Shown here in pieces: positions 29,860-36,332 of a stretch of DNA of 38,968 nucleotides (its first letter is position 1; every line of letters begins with the position of its first letter). Source of the DNA: a virus. Below the pieces are notes generated by a model. That model saw only the letters and a program-made list of their open reading frames with translations, ran no database searches and had not been told where the DNA came from. The DNA is taken from the IMG/VR virus record IMGVR_UViG_3300047508_000033, positions 1-38,968 of that record; one strand, given 5' to 3'. Both the position numbers and the translations under genes were made by a program.

Positions 29860-30416
29860 TGGCTGCCGTCATCGCGAAGATCGACGGGCGCGAAGTAGTG
29901 GACTACAGCACGAAGGAAACCGCGCAGTTCATCCGCGCCGCGCTGAAAACTGCCTTCCCCGGCGTAAAGTTCAGCGTGCGAACTAGTTACGCCAGCATGA
30001 CGAGCTCCACCGACGTACGGTGGACCGACGGCCCGACCGTGCCAGAGGTTGACCGGATCGCGAAGCGGTTCACATCCAAGAGCTTCGACGGGCGCGATGA
30101 TTCGACGCACTACCACACGCAGACCTTCGAGGGCCGCGAAGTCTCCTTCTCTGGCTGGGTGCATACGACCCGCGAGACATCGGCCGCGCTGCTCCAGAAG
30201 GCGCTGGACCGTTACAACGTGGAACGGGCGCGTTTCGGCCACGGGCCGGCGGCGCTCGAGGTGAAGGATGGCGGCTTTCCGCACATCGTCGGGGCTGATG
30301 TCTCCAAGTTGAATCCCTGCGGCGGGTCGGCCACATGGTGCCCGGATGCGGTCTATCAGTTCGCCTACACGATGCGGGCGAATGGCGTGCGGATCATATT
30401 GAAGGAGCGTGCCTAA
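29859..30416 (+). CDS. LPD29-like domain protein
   Basis: 185 residues. Residues ~14-110 (VDYSTKETAQFIRAALKTAFPGVKFSVRTSYASM...VRWTDGPTVPEVDRIAKRFTSKSFDGRDD...YHTQTFEGREV) follow the pattern of Large Polyvalent Protein associated Domain 29, found alone in many phages and mobile elements. In large polyvalent proteins these domains accompany DNA-entry functions; alone, the role is unknown. The C-terminus (KLNPCGGSATWCPDAVYQFAYTM) has two Cys. It lies in the plus-strand island between early and late operons. Confidence 0.7.
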   Translation: MAAVIAKIDGREVVDYSTKETAQFIRAALKTAFPGVKFSVRTSYASMTSSTDVRWTDGPTVPEVDRIAKRFTSKSFDGRDDSTHYHTQTFEGREVSFSGWVHTTRETSAALLQKALDRYNVERARFGHGPAALEVKDGGFPHIVGADVSKLNPCGGSATWCPDAVYQFAYTMRANGVRIILKERA

Positions 30417-30511
30417 TGGCGCGAATGGTCGCGCTCGGCGTGTTGTTGCTACTGTGCCTGTGCGGGCTCGCGCTCGCGCTGGTCATCATGGGGGAGGGGA
30501 CCGTTGGCTAG
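30416..30511 (+). CDS. 31-residue membrane micro-protein
   Basis: ATG overlaps the upstream stop (TAATG). Sequence MARMVALGVLLLLCLCGLAL followed by ALVIMGEGTVG: one membrane helix with two Cys. Translation is plausible from the coupling and from a promoter shared with the island. Such short single-helix proteins can modulate membranes, but the role is unknown. Confidence 0.5.
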   Translation: MARMVALGVLLLLCLCGLALALVIMGEGTVG

Positions 30512-30632
30512 CTACATCCTGCGAGAGATCGACCCGGAGCTGTGGCGCCTCGTCAAGAGCAAAGCCGCGCTCGAGGGCGTCAGCATTAAGCTCCTAATCG
30601 AGCGGCTATTACGTGCGTGGCTCGGCGCCTAA
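30504..30632 (+). CDS. 42-residue Arc/CopG-like RHH protein
   Basis: TTG 30504 lies inside the end of the membrane micro-gene and follows GGGAGGGG. Sequence LASYILREIDPELWRLVKSK then AALEGVSIKLLIERLLRAWL: a strand followed by two helices, as in ribbon-helix-helix DNA-binding proteins (YILREIDPELWRLVKSKAALEGVS...LIERLL). It may autoregulate the island. Ends convergent with the minus-strand early operon, overlapping it by 4 bases. Confidence 0.6.
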   Translation: MASYILREIDPELWRLVKSKAALEGVSIKLLIERLLRAWLGA

Positions 30633-30865
30633 GGCGGTTCCTGCGGCGGAACATTCCGCACCCGGATCGTCTGCTTCACCCGGTAGGTCTGAAGTAAGCC
30701 CGCGTCCACCCACTTCCGAACGGTCCTGGCATCGATGCCGTAGATCCGCCCATAGGCCACTGTGCTCACCCATTCAGGCTGCGGATCTGTCTCACGTCGG
30801 CCCCCAGGCCGGCGGATTAGGGTCCGTCGATCAGGACGACTCGGATCGCGGTGGTCAGCGTCCAT
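30629..30865 (-). CDS. Excisionase/MerR-like HTH protein
   Basis: 78 residues from ATG 30865. The C-terminal part (WVSTVAYGRIYGIDARTVRKWVDAGLLQTYRVKQTIRVRNVP) is a winged HTH of the excisionase/HTH_17 type: VAYGRIYGIDARTVRKWVDAGLL turn plus a basic wing. The N-terminus is Arg/Asp-rich and low-confidence. It is the last gene of the early operon. An Xis role would need an integrase, which was not found; a transcription regulator is equally possible. Confidence 0.6.
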   Translation of the reverse strand: MDADHRDPSRPDRRTLIRRPGGRRETDPQPEWVSTVAYGRIYGIDARTVRKWVDAGLLQTYRVKQTIRVRNVPPQEPP

Positions 30866-31223
30866 ACGGCTCCGTGGCCTTGTGCGCTGGCATCGTTGGG
30901 GGAGCCGGGGAGGGCGAGGCGAGCGCCGATGGAAACTGAAACAGGTCAATGATGTCGCAGGCGAGTCGGTAGGCGTCCTCGCGCGTCAGTGTGGCGTAGG
31001 TCGGCCCGTCGAATGCCGAGAGCGTCATCGTGTCTGTCGCGGTGTTCCGTTGGGCATAAATCGGCCGTCGCGTTCCAGTCATTCCCGTTGTCTCCTTGGC
31101 TGTTTGTTCCTCCGTCGGGGCTGACGAGCGGGAGGCCTGCGGTCCCTCTGAGCGGGGAAGGGCGGCACGGAGGCGCTCGACTTCTGCAATGAGGTCGTCA
31201 ACATGGCACTGCCCATAACCCAA
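30855..31223 (-). CDS. Small protein, possible 3' half of a frameshifted gene
   Basis: The frame reads LGYGQCHVDDLIAEVERLRA, then RRPIYAQRNTATDTMTLSAFDGPTYATLTREDAYRLACDIIDLFQFP. It is open upstream to 31277 and remains protein-like there (LDRDPEGLDLRVVKRQHALGYG) without an ATG; TTG 31223 is the best start. The upstream gene in another frame (31079-31348) looks like its missing N-terminus. Either a frameshift (sequencing, mutation, or programmed) or a TTG re-initiation explains this. No family recognised. Confidence 0.5.
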   Translation of the reverse strand: MGYGQCHVDDLIAEVERLRAALPRSEGPQASRSSAPTEEQTAKETTGMTGTRRPIYAQRNTATDTMTLSAFDGPTYATLTREDAYRLACDIIDLFQFPSALASPSPAPPTMPAHKATEPYGR

Positions 31224-31348
31224 GGCGTGCTGCCGCTTGACAACCCTAAGGTCCAGTCCCTCCGGGTCGCGGTCGAGTCAGCCCACTGGCCGTCCTTGGC
31301 TAACTCACGCCATGCCTCCACGAGGGCGTCGGGCGTCTGGTCACTCAT
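31079..31348 (-). CDS. Small protein, possible 5' half of a frameshifted gene
   Basis: 89 residues. The first ~30 (MSDQTPDALVEAWRELAKDG then QWADSTATRRD) look genuine and resemble the start of the 109-residue protein at 31574-31903 (TADALRALEEQWRKDAAAWQYGIG). The rest turns low-complexity Ser/Pro/Arg-rich, as expected when reading out of frame through 30855-31277. The ATG overlaps the upstream stop (ATGA). Confidence 0.5.
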   Translation of the reverse strand: MSDQTPDALVEAWRELAKDGQWADSTATRRDWTLGLSSGSTPWVMGSAMLTTSLQKSSASVPPFPAQRDRRPPARQPRRRNKQPRRQRE

Positions 31349-31581
31349 GGCCGCTCCTTGTCGTCCCCGACCGGCCCCAACCCGCGCGAATGGGCCAGCC
31401 TCGCGACGATGACGCGCGCCGTGTCTTCCGGGGCCTCACCGAGACGATGCCCGCGCAGAATGGTCGTCACGGTCTCCACGATGCTGTGAAAGAGCGGCGA
31501 GTTGTTCGTGCGTCCTTCAGCGTCCACCGTCCAGCGCAGGGCGTCGGGCGTGTCCGATGCTGTTACGATAGGATCAACCAT
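31345..31581 (-). CDS. 78-residue protein
   Basis: Starts MVDPIVTASDTPDALRWTVD, then HSIVETVTTILRGHRLGEAPEDTARVIVARLAHSRGL. Helical C-terminal half. The ATG lies 8 bases inside the preceding gene, and the stop overlaps the next ATG. No family recognised; part of the early operon of small accessory genes. Confidence 0.55.
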   Translation of the reverse strand: MVDPIVTASDTPDALRWTVDAEGRTNNSPLFHSIVETVTTILRGHRLGEAPEDTARVIVARLAHSRGLGPVGDDKERP

Positions 31582-31903
31582 GCAAGCCGCCAACGTGCTT
31601 CACCGTGCGCCCGCAGTAGCAGCAGAACTTCACAAAGTCCAGACTGCAACCCTCGTAGGCCACGAACTCCTCTTTGCACGACGTGGTGTAGGTGTCGCTG
31701 TCTGGATCTTCCGGCATCCACTCGCAGTCCGGTGTCGGCTCACGGGAGAGGGCGAGCGCGGCTTCGAGTTCGTCAGCGCACTGTGTCAGCAGTCGCGTGT
31801 TTTGGTTCTCGCCAATCCCGTATTGCCACGCGGCGGCATCTTTGCGCCACTGCTCCTCTAACGCGCGCAGGGCGTCGGCCGTGTCCGGGGGACGGGTAGT
31901 CAT
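31574..31903 (-). CDS. Zinc-ribbon early protein
   Basis: 109 residues from ATG 31903, overlapping the upstream stop. The helical N-half (DALRALEEQWRKDAAAWQYGIGENQNTRLLTQCADELEAALAL) resembles other small phage early proteins. The C-half has CEW...TTSCKEEFVAYEGC...FVKFCCYCGRTVKHV, a pattern common in phage zinc-ribbon proteins (CxW..TTSC...F.YCG). Role unknown; a related N-terminus occurs in the neighbouring gene at 31348. Confidence 0.65.
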   Translation of the reverse strand: MTTRPPDTADALRALEEQWRKDAAAWQYGIGENQNTRLLTQCADELEAALALSREPTPDCEWMPEDPDSDTYTTSCKEEFVAYEGCSLDFVKFCCYCGRTVKHVGGLHG

Positions 31904-32307
31904 CGCACCTCCGTGATCGTGATGCCGTAGATGGCTTCCACGAGCTTCTTCTTCAACCGATAGACCGGGGTCTTCATGCCCTTGACATCCTCGATCACGA
32001 GTTCTCCGTCCTTGCGGTAGTACTGGAAATCCGCGACGTAGTTGCACACGTGCCGCCCCACCAGATCCCAACACGTCGGGGCGATGGGATAGATCGGCTG
32101 CAACCGCAACCCCTGAATCACGCCCGCTCGCTCGAGCGCCTTGAGATACGAATAGCGGCCAGCCTCAGCCTTGCTGGCGAACACGATCCCGTCCACCGTC
32201 GTCTTGACCGCGTTGTACTTCGATCGCCCCGTGTGGGGCAGCCTCGCCAGCGGACGGCGGTGTCTCGTATCGTGCGGTGTTGCGGATTCCCAGCCTCGGG
32301 TTGCCAT
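31900..32307 (-). CDS. DUF1064 PD-(D/E)XK-like nuclease
   Basis: 135 residues from ATG 32307, one base after the upstream stop. SKYNAVKTTVDGIVFASKAEAGRYSYLKALERAGVIQGLRLQPIYPI and YVADFQYYRKDGELVIEDVKGMKTPVYRLKKKLVEAIYG are the DUF1064 signature: E in SKAEA, D in VADF, and E-D-V-K (ExK) in the core. This fold belongs to the PD-(D/E)XK nuclease superfamily and is common in phage replication regions, where a Holliday-junction or single-strand nuclease function is suspected. Confidence 0.85.
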   Translation of the reverse strand: MATRGWESATPHDTRHRRPLARLPHTGRSKYNAVKTTVDGIVFASKAEAGRYSYLKALERAGVIQGLRLQPIYPIAPTCWDLVGRHVCNYVADFQYYRKDGELVIEDVKGMKTPVYRLKKKLVEAIYGITITEVR

Positions 32308-32308
32308 C

Positions 32309-32638
32309 TCAGGCCGCCTCGGCTTTCGTGTCGCCGCGTCTCGCGTCGCTGTTCGCTGTCGCATACCCCCGCTGATAGCCCACCCGTACCGCAAAGTTGA
32401 AAATCTCGATCTCACGCACACTTAACTCCGGCCAGCGGCGATAACAGATCCGCTCAATCTCGCGCTTCCGTGCCAATTTGCGCCGGGCGGTAGACGCTGC
32501 GAAGGCCACGGGCGGCCGCCCCGCACACGCCAGCCCTTGCAGTTTCCGTGAACAGATCGTCCCGCAGGCTCGCTGAGCCTTCCGCGTCGGCTGGAACGTC
32601 TGCTGACAGATCGGACACCGACGACGACGGAGACTCAC
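32309..32638 (-). CDS. Zinc-finger, basic DNA-binding-like protein
   Basis: 109 residues from GTG 32638, overlapping the upstream stop (GTGA). RRRRCPICQQTFQPTRKAQRACGTICSRKLQGL holds four Cys as a zinc finger of the kind found in phage proteins with HNH or transposase-like partners. A basic helical region follows (STARRKLARKREIERICYRRWPELSVREIEIFNFAVRVGYQRGY). DNA binding is likely; no nuclease motif visible. Confidence 0.6.
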   Translation of the reverse strand: MSLRRRRCPICQQTFQPTRKAQRACGTICSRKLQGLACAGRPPVAFAASTARRKLARKREIERICYRRWPELSVREIEIFNFAVRVGYQRGYATANSDARRGDTKAEAA

Positions 32639-32961
32639 GCCGCCACCTTCCGCCAGTAGGCTCGCGGCCGCTGGCCTAACCCTGTTGACGGCAGATCGTA
32701 CCAACCGAGTCCGCCGACCTTCCGGAGTCGATACAGGGCTTGTGCCACGACTCCGTACGACGCGCCTGACCGCTCCTGAATCTGTTTCGTGGTCATCGCC
32801 TCATCCTGCTCCGTCGGTAGGATGCTGGCGACCACTTGACGATCCGCCGGCCGTCGCGTCAACCGCCGATCCGGGGAGACCGCCTCAAACGACGGCTCGC
32901 GCACACACAGGTAGACATCACGCATCGAGCCGCACCAGACCACCGTGAGTTCTTCAGCCAT
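32635..32961 (-). CDS. Winged-HTH early protein
   Basis: 108 residues from ATG 32961 (GGAAGG, 6 bases). The C-terminal region MTTKQIQERSGASYGVVAQALYRLRKVGGLGWYDL forms a winged HTH (KQIQERSGASYGVVAQALYRLRKVG). The N-terminus contains a single Cys pair region (VVWCGSMRDVYLCV). Overlap with the replication-protein gene suggests it acts with it, perhaps as a regulator of origin firing. DNA binding inferred. Confidence 0.6.
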   Translation of the reverse strand: MAEELTVVWCGSMRDVYLCVREPSFEAVSPDRRLTRRPADRQVVASILPTEQDEAMTTKQIQERSGASYGVVAQALYRLRKVGGLGWYDLPSTGLGQRPRAYWRKVAA

Positions 32962-32963
32962 GC

Positions 32964-33518
32964 TCAACCTTCCATTCCAGGTTCACGAGCCACGCCCATC
33001 GCCTTGACCGCCCCACGGAACAGCCCCCAGAACTGATCCTTCGCCGCATACCACCGCGCCAACTCGTGCCCGTGAATCCAGTGGCCCCGCGTCACCAGCC
33101 GATCCCCGATCAGTCCGCGCCGATCCGCCCCGTTCGCGTCGATCTCCGGTACGAATCGCTGCTTCCGCTCGAGCATCCCCGCCGTACGACACTCGGCACA
33201 CTTGCACGGCGCCTGCTCCCAGCGTCCACGTTCGGCCGTCAACCACTCGCCCGCATCGAACGCCGACAGCGCCTCAACGGTCGTCGTCGCACTCGCACGG
33301 GGGATCGCATCGAGCCATTCCGCGGGCTTCGGGAAGTGCTTGTTCTGTGCAATGACCCGTTGTGCGCCTTCTTGCACCAGAGCCAGCGGATACCGACGAA
33401 GCGCCTTGAAGTACGACGCGCCGAGCTGCGCTACGTCGTCTTCCCCGCCTCGGATCGGGAACACGCGCACAATGTCGCGCATCGTCGCCATGAACGGAAA
33501 CATCTCGGAATCGGTCAC
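32964..33518 (-). CDS. Helicase-loader-like replication protein
   Basis: 184 residues. N-terminal region: FPFMATMRDIVRVFPIRGGEDDVAQLGASYFKALRRYPLALVQEGAQRVIAQNKHFPKPAEWLDAIP, a pattern (YFKAL..PL..V..GA..VI....HFPKPAEWLDAI) seen in phage replisome-loader proteins such as the G39P/P-like families. The middle has a zinc knuckle (APCKCAECRTAGMLERKQRF). It lies directly after the DUF1376 initiator and origin, as lambda P follows O. It may recruit the host DnaB helicase; inferred. Confidence 0.55.
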   Translation of the reverse strand: MTDSEMFPFMATMRDIVRVFPIRGGEDDVAQLGASYFKALRRYPLALVQEGAQRVIAQNKHFPKPAEWLDAIPRASATTTVEALSAFDAGEWLTAERGRWEQAPCKCAECRTAGMLERKQRFVPEIDANGADRRGLIGDRLVTRGHWIHGHELARWYAAKDQFWGLFRGAVKAMGVAREPGMEG

Positions 33519-33519
33519 G

Positions 33520-33780
33520 TCAGCGGTTCCTCATTGCTAAACTTTGTCTCTTGGAAGTCATCGACACATCAGCCATCGCGCCGCGTTTCCGAGCCATCTT
33601 GTTGTTCCGCTTCTGACGGCAGCGAAAGCAGCGCCAGTGACCCGCCGCAAGCTCACGGTCAGTCTTGTCGTTTGCACAGTCCACGCATTGGCCGAGCGCA
33701 AGGCGCCGCTGGTCCCTGTCGCGGTCGTAGGCAGGCTTGAGACCAACCAACCTCCCGTGGCAGTGCGGGCACTCGGTCAT
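33520..33780 (-). CDS. Zinc-ribbon protein in the replication cluster
   Basis: 86 residues from ATG 33780, overlapping the initiator stop (ATGA). CPHCHGR, CVDCANDK and CFRCRQKRNNK knuckles make two likely zinc sites, followed by a basic tail (MARKRGAMADVSMTSKRQ). Position between initiator and loader suggests a nucleic-acid-binding accessory. Confidence 0.6.
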   Translation of the reverse strand: MTECPHCHGRLVGLKPAYDRDRDQRRLALGQCVDCANDKTDRELAAGHWRCFRCRQKRNNKMARKRGAMADVSMTSKRQSLAMRNR

Positions 33781-34616
33781 CGCGGGACGCCTCCCTGACC
33801 ATGCAGAATCGCCAACACCGCCTCGCTGTCCTGCTGTACGGTGGTGCTGAAGAGCGGCTTCCGATTTGATGTCGCGTCCACCGTGGCAAACGCCGCATCG
33901 AAGCGCCCCTGCCAAAACTTAAACGCTTCGCCCATCACGAACTCGGCTGGCAACGTCGCCCAGACCGCCACGTACCAATCCCTGAGCGCGTCGCCGGCCG
34001 CGTGTCGATCGCCGCCATACTTCGGCGCGAGGAGGTCGCGGAGTTTGGTATGCACCGCCGCCGGCACGCACCGCGAATACGTGTCGTCACAGACCGCGTG
34101 TCTCAGGTGGTCCTTCGGATTCATGCCGGCTGTTGCGCCGTCCGTGCGAAACGCCGGGCCAACGCGCGCGATCGTCTCCGTAGGAGACGTAGGAGATGAA
34201 GAAGAAGACGGAGACGGAGAGTTGACTTCTGGTAGCCGTCCGGTTGAACCGTGGTTGACTTCCGGTTGACGGACGGTTGACCTCTGGTTGGCACTCGCAC
34301 GGCCTGCATCGGATTGCCGGCGGCGATACTCAACCTGCTTCTCGCGCTCCAGATCCAGCCGCTTATTGATCAGGGCATCGCCCTTCACGGTGAAGCACGC
34401 CGCGAGGGCAGGCCAGAGCTTTTGAAACTCCGAGCGAGTCGCCCCGACCATCTGCGCGAGCCGGCGCGGGTCATCGGGTAGTGAGCCTTCTAACCAGCAG
34501 ATCGACAACAGGGTGATATAAGCGCCACGTTCAGCCAGCGTCATCGCCGCGACCTTCCCATCGGTCAGGAAGTCCTTCGGGTAGAACTGGAAAGCTGGCG
34601 CCTTCTCGCTCGCCAT
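33777..34616 (-). CDS. DUF1376 replication initiator (O-like)
   Basis: 279 residues. The N-terminal FQFYPKDFLTDGKVAAMTLAERGAYITLLSICWLEGSLPDDPRRLAQMVG is the DUF1376 domain, a winged-helix module in phage replication proteins. A low-complexity linker (~110-150, Arg/Ser/Pro-rich) is encoded by the iterons at 34220-34296 and a GA-rich tract. The C-terminal part (DAFKFWQGRFDAAFATVD region) is conserved-looking. The arrangement matches lambda O, whose gene contains ori. It probably binds its own iterons and works with the loader-like protein and the host replisome. Confidence 0.8.
   Translation of the reverse strand: MASEKAPAFQFYPKDFLTDGKVAAMTLAERGAYITLLSICWLEGSLPDDPRRLAQMVGATRSEFQKLWPALAACFTVKGDALINKRLDLEREKQVEYRRRQSDAGRASANQRSTVRQPEVNHGSTGRLPEVNSPSPSSSSSPTSPTETIARVGPAFRTDGATAGMNPKDHLRHAVCDDTYSRCVPAAVHTKLRDLLAPKYGGDRHAAGDALRDWYVAVWATLPAEFVMGEAFKFWQGRFDAAFATVDATSNRKPLFSTTVQQDSEAVLAILHGQGGVPR
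34220..34296. repeat. Seven 11-bp iterons (candidate replication origin)
   Basis: Consecutive 11-mers: AGTTGACTTCT, GGTAGCCGTCC, GGTTGAACCGT, GGTTGACTTCC, GGTTGACGGAC, GGTTGACCTCT, GGTTGGCACTC. The core GGTTGA recurs with exact 11-bp phasing inside the initiator gene; units 1, 2 and 7 are degenerate. A purine-rich strand-asymmetric tract (~34180-34220) follows. This resembles lambda ori: initiator iterons in the initiator gene plus a skewed, easily melted flank. Confidence 0.75.
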
Positions 34617-34925
34617 CTACGCCTTCCTCGCGATCGTGCTGGCGAGTTCGACAGCTTTCGCGTGACCGGCTTCGGCTTCATCCCATGTGCTGTACCGATC
34701 GCAATACTGATCGTGCGGGCCGCCGAAGATCATCGTTTCAAACAACAGCGGTTCGCCGCGGCCGAACTGATGATCAAGGCCGAGGAACACCGTCGAGACG
34801 AGGTAGTCGTCGCCTTTCGTTAAGGCCACTCGCCTCGTCTCGTCACTGCCCTCAAACCACTTCGCCCACTTCTCTAACGAGGCAGGCACAGGCGTGTGGC
34901 CGTCGAGGATGTATTTGGCGTTCAT
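34617..34925 (-). CDS. Small early protein with conserved GGPHDQYCDRYSTWDEA motif
   Basis: 102 residues from ATG 34925. KYILDGHTPVPASLEKWAKWFE and STVFLGLDHQFGRGEPLLFETMIFGG...DRYSTWDEAEAGHAKAV are recognisable from unnamed phage proteins. AGGAAGG lies immediately before the ATG, supplied by the repeat at 34926-34948. The C-terminus is ELASTIARKA, echoing the LKIARKA end encoded elsewhere. Function unknown. Confidence 0.7.
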   Translation of the reverse strand: MNAKYILDGHTPVPASLEKWAKWFEGSDETRRVALTKGDDYLVSTVFLGLDHQFGRGEPLLFETMIFGGPHDQYCDRYSTWDEAEAGHAKAVELASTIARKA

Positions 34926-34948
34926 GCCTTCCTCGCGATCTTCAGGAC
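34924..34948 (-). repeat. Copy of the LKIARKA/ribosome-site repeat
   Basis: A 25-bp element here matches 35521-35545 in 21 positions, and its start (GCCTTCCTCGCGATC) recurs at 34621-34635. In each case it lies at a gene end on the minus strand, spells (L)KIARKA-like residues and supplies an AGGAAGGC or equivalent next to an ATGA or stop. It may be a recombination joint or a portable ribosome-site cassette. Confidence 0.6.
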
Positions 34949-34953
34949 CAACA

Positions 34954-35316
34954 TCAGACGCGCGGAGGCCATGCCCACGTTCCCGGCTCCGTGCCTTCCT
35001 TCGCGCTGGTGATCCAGAGCGCGTCGTTGCCGTCGAGAAACGCCTGCCCATTCACGCCGGGCACGCCCTCGCCGTATTCGTTCGGCCACACCTTGACCAC
35101 GACGAGCGGCACGACTTCGCCCGCGCTGGCGTGGTTGCCGATGTGCGCCTGAGCGCCGGTCGGCCAACCGAGAATCGGTGTCGCTGTTTCGACTTGGCTC
35201 ACCTGAACTTTCATGCGTTCCGCGATGCTGCTGCCAGTCGTGCGCCGTCTGTTGATCTGCGCCGCGTCGTTCTCGCTGAGTGTGTAGAGCACCGTGCGTC
35301 CCGTCGTAATCGTCAT
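34954..35316 (-). CDS. Early protein, unknown function
   Basis: 120 residues from ATG 35316 with AAGGAG 6 bases upstream. Starts MTITTGRTVLYTLSENDAAQ, then INRRRTTGSSIAERMKVQVSQVETATPILGWPTGAQAHIGNHASAGEVVPLVVVKVWPNEYGEGVPGVNGQAFLDGNDALWITSAKEGTEPGTWAWPPRV. The LSEND..QINRRR, GNxVxxGxxxPLVVVKVW and LDGND.LWxTSxxxG..PGTWxWP pattern is that of a recurrent phage protein of unknown role. Overall beta-rich. Confidence 0.65.
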   Translation of the reverse strand: MTITTGRTVLYTLSENDAAQINRRRTTGSSIAERMKVQVSQVETATPILGWPTGAQAHIGNHASAGEVVPLVVVKVWPNEYGEGVPGVNGQAFLDGNDALWITSAKEGTEPGTWAWPPRV

Positions 35317-35411
35317 CTACTGTCTCCTTTGAAGTGTTGCCGGTCTCTCCCGGCTGTCACCGCCTCTCGTGCTCCCACGGTCGGTTGATGGGTATTCCAG
35401 CGGAGGCCGAT
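35317..35411 (-). other. Short gap with GC hairpin and ribosome site
   Basis: 95 bp without a gene. A CCGG-GAGA-CCGG hairpin (minus strand) and an AAGGAG ribosome site for the gene at 35316 are seen. No clear promoter. Confidence 0.35.
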
Positions 35412-35522
35412 CTAACCCGCTGAGGAGGACTTTTTGCGCCCCCTAACCCTCACACGCTTCGACGCCGGTATCCCTAACCTGGGAACCGTCCGGCTCCACG
35501 CTCGCTGCCTCGGGTATCTCAT
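35412..35522 (-). CDS. 36-residue basic ORF (tentative)
   Basis: ATG 35522 overlaps the upstream stop (ATGA) right after the LKIARKA repeat. Sequence MRYPRQRAWSRTVPRLGIPA, then SKRVRVRGRKKSSSAG: very basic and without clear structure. Translational coupling is favourable, but composition could reflect non-coding GC-rich DNA. No family recognised. Confidence 0.3.
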   Translation of the reverse strand: MRYPRQRAWSRTVPRLGIPASKRVRVRGRKKSSSAG

Positions 35523-35794
35523 GCTTTACGTGCGATCTTCAGGACGGAGGCCGACGAACTACCCGAGGCGATCAGCGCGGATCGTTGCTTCACCTGGGCC
35601 GCAATCTCCCGACGGGCTCGGGCTCGGACTTCCAACCCTTCATCAGCGCCGACAAAGATCGGGCGAGGAGATCGGATCAAGGCGTCGAGCTGCGCGGCCT
35701 GTCGGTCTAGCCAGCGGCGCCGGAGGTAGGCTGCGAGGGCCAAGGATCCCCCAGGAATGACGACCGCGATGATGATGAGGGCGAGGAGCTTCAC
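35519..35794 (-). CDS. Single-TM protein ending in LKIARKA
   Basis: 91 residues. An N-terminal membrane helix (KLLALIIIAVVIPGGSLALAAYL) is followed by a basic/helical region (RRRWLDRQAAQLDALIRSPRP...LEVRARARREIAAQVKQRSALI) and the tail SASVLKIARKA, encoded by the repeated element at 35521-35545. ATG overlaps the upstream stop (ATGA). Membrane-anchored early protein; function unknown. Confidence 0.6.
   Translation of the reverse strand: MKLLALIIIAVVIPGGSLALAAYLRRRWLDRQAAQLDALIRSPRPIFVGADEGLEVRARARREIAAQVKQRSALIASGSSSASVLKIARKA
35521..35545 (-). repeat. Second copy of the LKIARKA repeat
   Basis: Matches 34924-34948 in 21 of 25 positions, with a perfect 14-base block GCGATCTTCAGGAC. It again ends with an ATGA stop-start overlap, here of the 36-residue ORF. 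Confidence 0.6.
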
Positions 35795-35964
35795 GCGGCC
35801 ACCGTCGCCGCGAGGCTCTGCAACACCCCGACCAGGCCGTCGATCTTCATCTGACAGTCATGCGCGAGATCGGCATTCCCAGCTCGTAAGGCGGTGATCC
35901 GGTCCTGTCGCCATGCCTCGATGAAGGTTTCAATCACGGCGATGGCCGCTTCGTGGTTCGTCAT
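35791..35964 (-). CDS. 57-residue helical protein
   Basis: Starts MTNHEAAIAVIETFIEAWRQ, continuing DRITALRAGNADLAHDCQMKIDGLVGVLQSLAATVAA. Entirely helical. ATG at 35964 is a few bases after the HNH stop with AGGAGACACC upstream; its stop overlaps the membrane protein start. No family recognised. Confidence 0.6.
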   Translation of the reverse strand: MTNHEAAIAVIETFIEAWRQDRITALRAGNADLAHDCQMKIDGLVGVLQSLAATVAA

Positions 35965-35972
35965 GGTGTCTC

Positions 35973-36332
35973 CTACAGTCTGAATTTCAACCGGTTCACG
36001 TCGCCTGTAATCACGATCTCGTCGTCCGCGTTGCCCGCGATGTGGATCACGCCTGCGTGTCGTAATTGATGGTGCTCGCGGCACAAGCTCACGAGGTTGG
36101 CCGGGTCCCATCGCCGCGCTTTTGACTTGCTCCGGAACACGATGTGGTGCGCCTCGGTGGACCGTTCGATACATCCTGGGATGCGGCACTTCCCGCCGTC
36201 ACGCTTCCGCACGATCTCGCGGCAGGCGCGCTCGTCCTTCGCGTCGATCTTCTCGCGGCGCTTCTTCGTGACCACGCGAGGTTCCGGCTTCCTGATGGCA
36301 CCGGGGATGTTGTCGAGGAACGAGTAATCCAC
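35973..36332 (-). CDS. HNH endonuclease
   Basis: 119 residues from GTG 36332, directly after the upstream stop (TAG-GTG). The HNH core is complete: KRDGGKCRIPGCIERSTEAHHIVFRSKSKARRWDPANLVSLCREHHQLRHAG, with CxxxxC zinc knuckle, AHHI, N in DPANLVSLC and REHH. The tail (IHIAGNADDEIVITGDVNRLKF) is typical of this phage HNH subfamily. Role: nicking/cleaving DNA in recombination or packaging, inferred from family. Confidence 0.9.
   Translation of the reverse strand: MDYSFLDNIPGAIRKPEPRVVTKKRREKIDAKDERACREIVRKRDGGKCRIPGCIERSTEAHHIVFRSKSKARRWDPANLVSLCREHHQLRHAGVIHIAGNADDEIVITGDVNRLKFRL

Noticed and set aside
30629-30865. Calling this HTH protein an excisionase
   Set aside because: No integrase was found, and the same HTH fold serves many regulators; left as excisionase/MerR-like.
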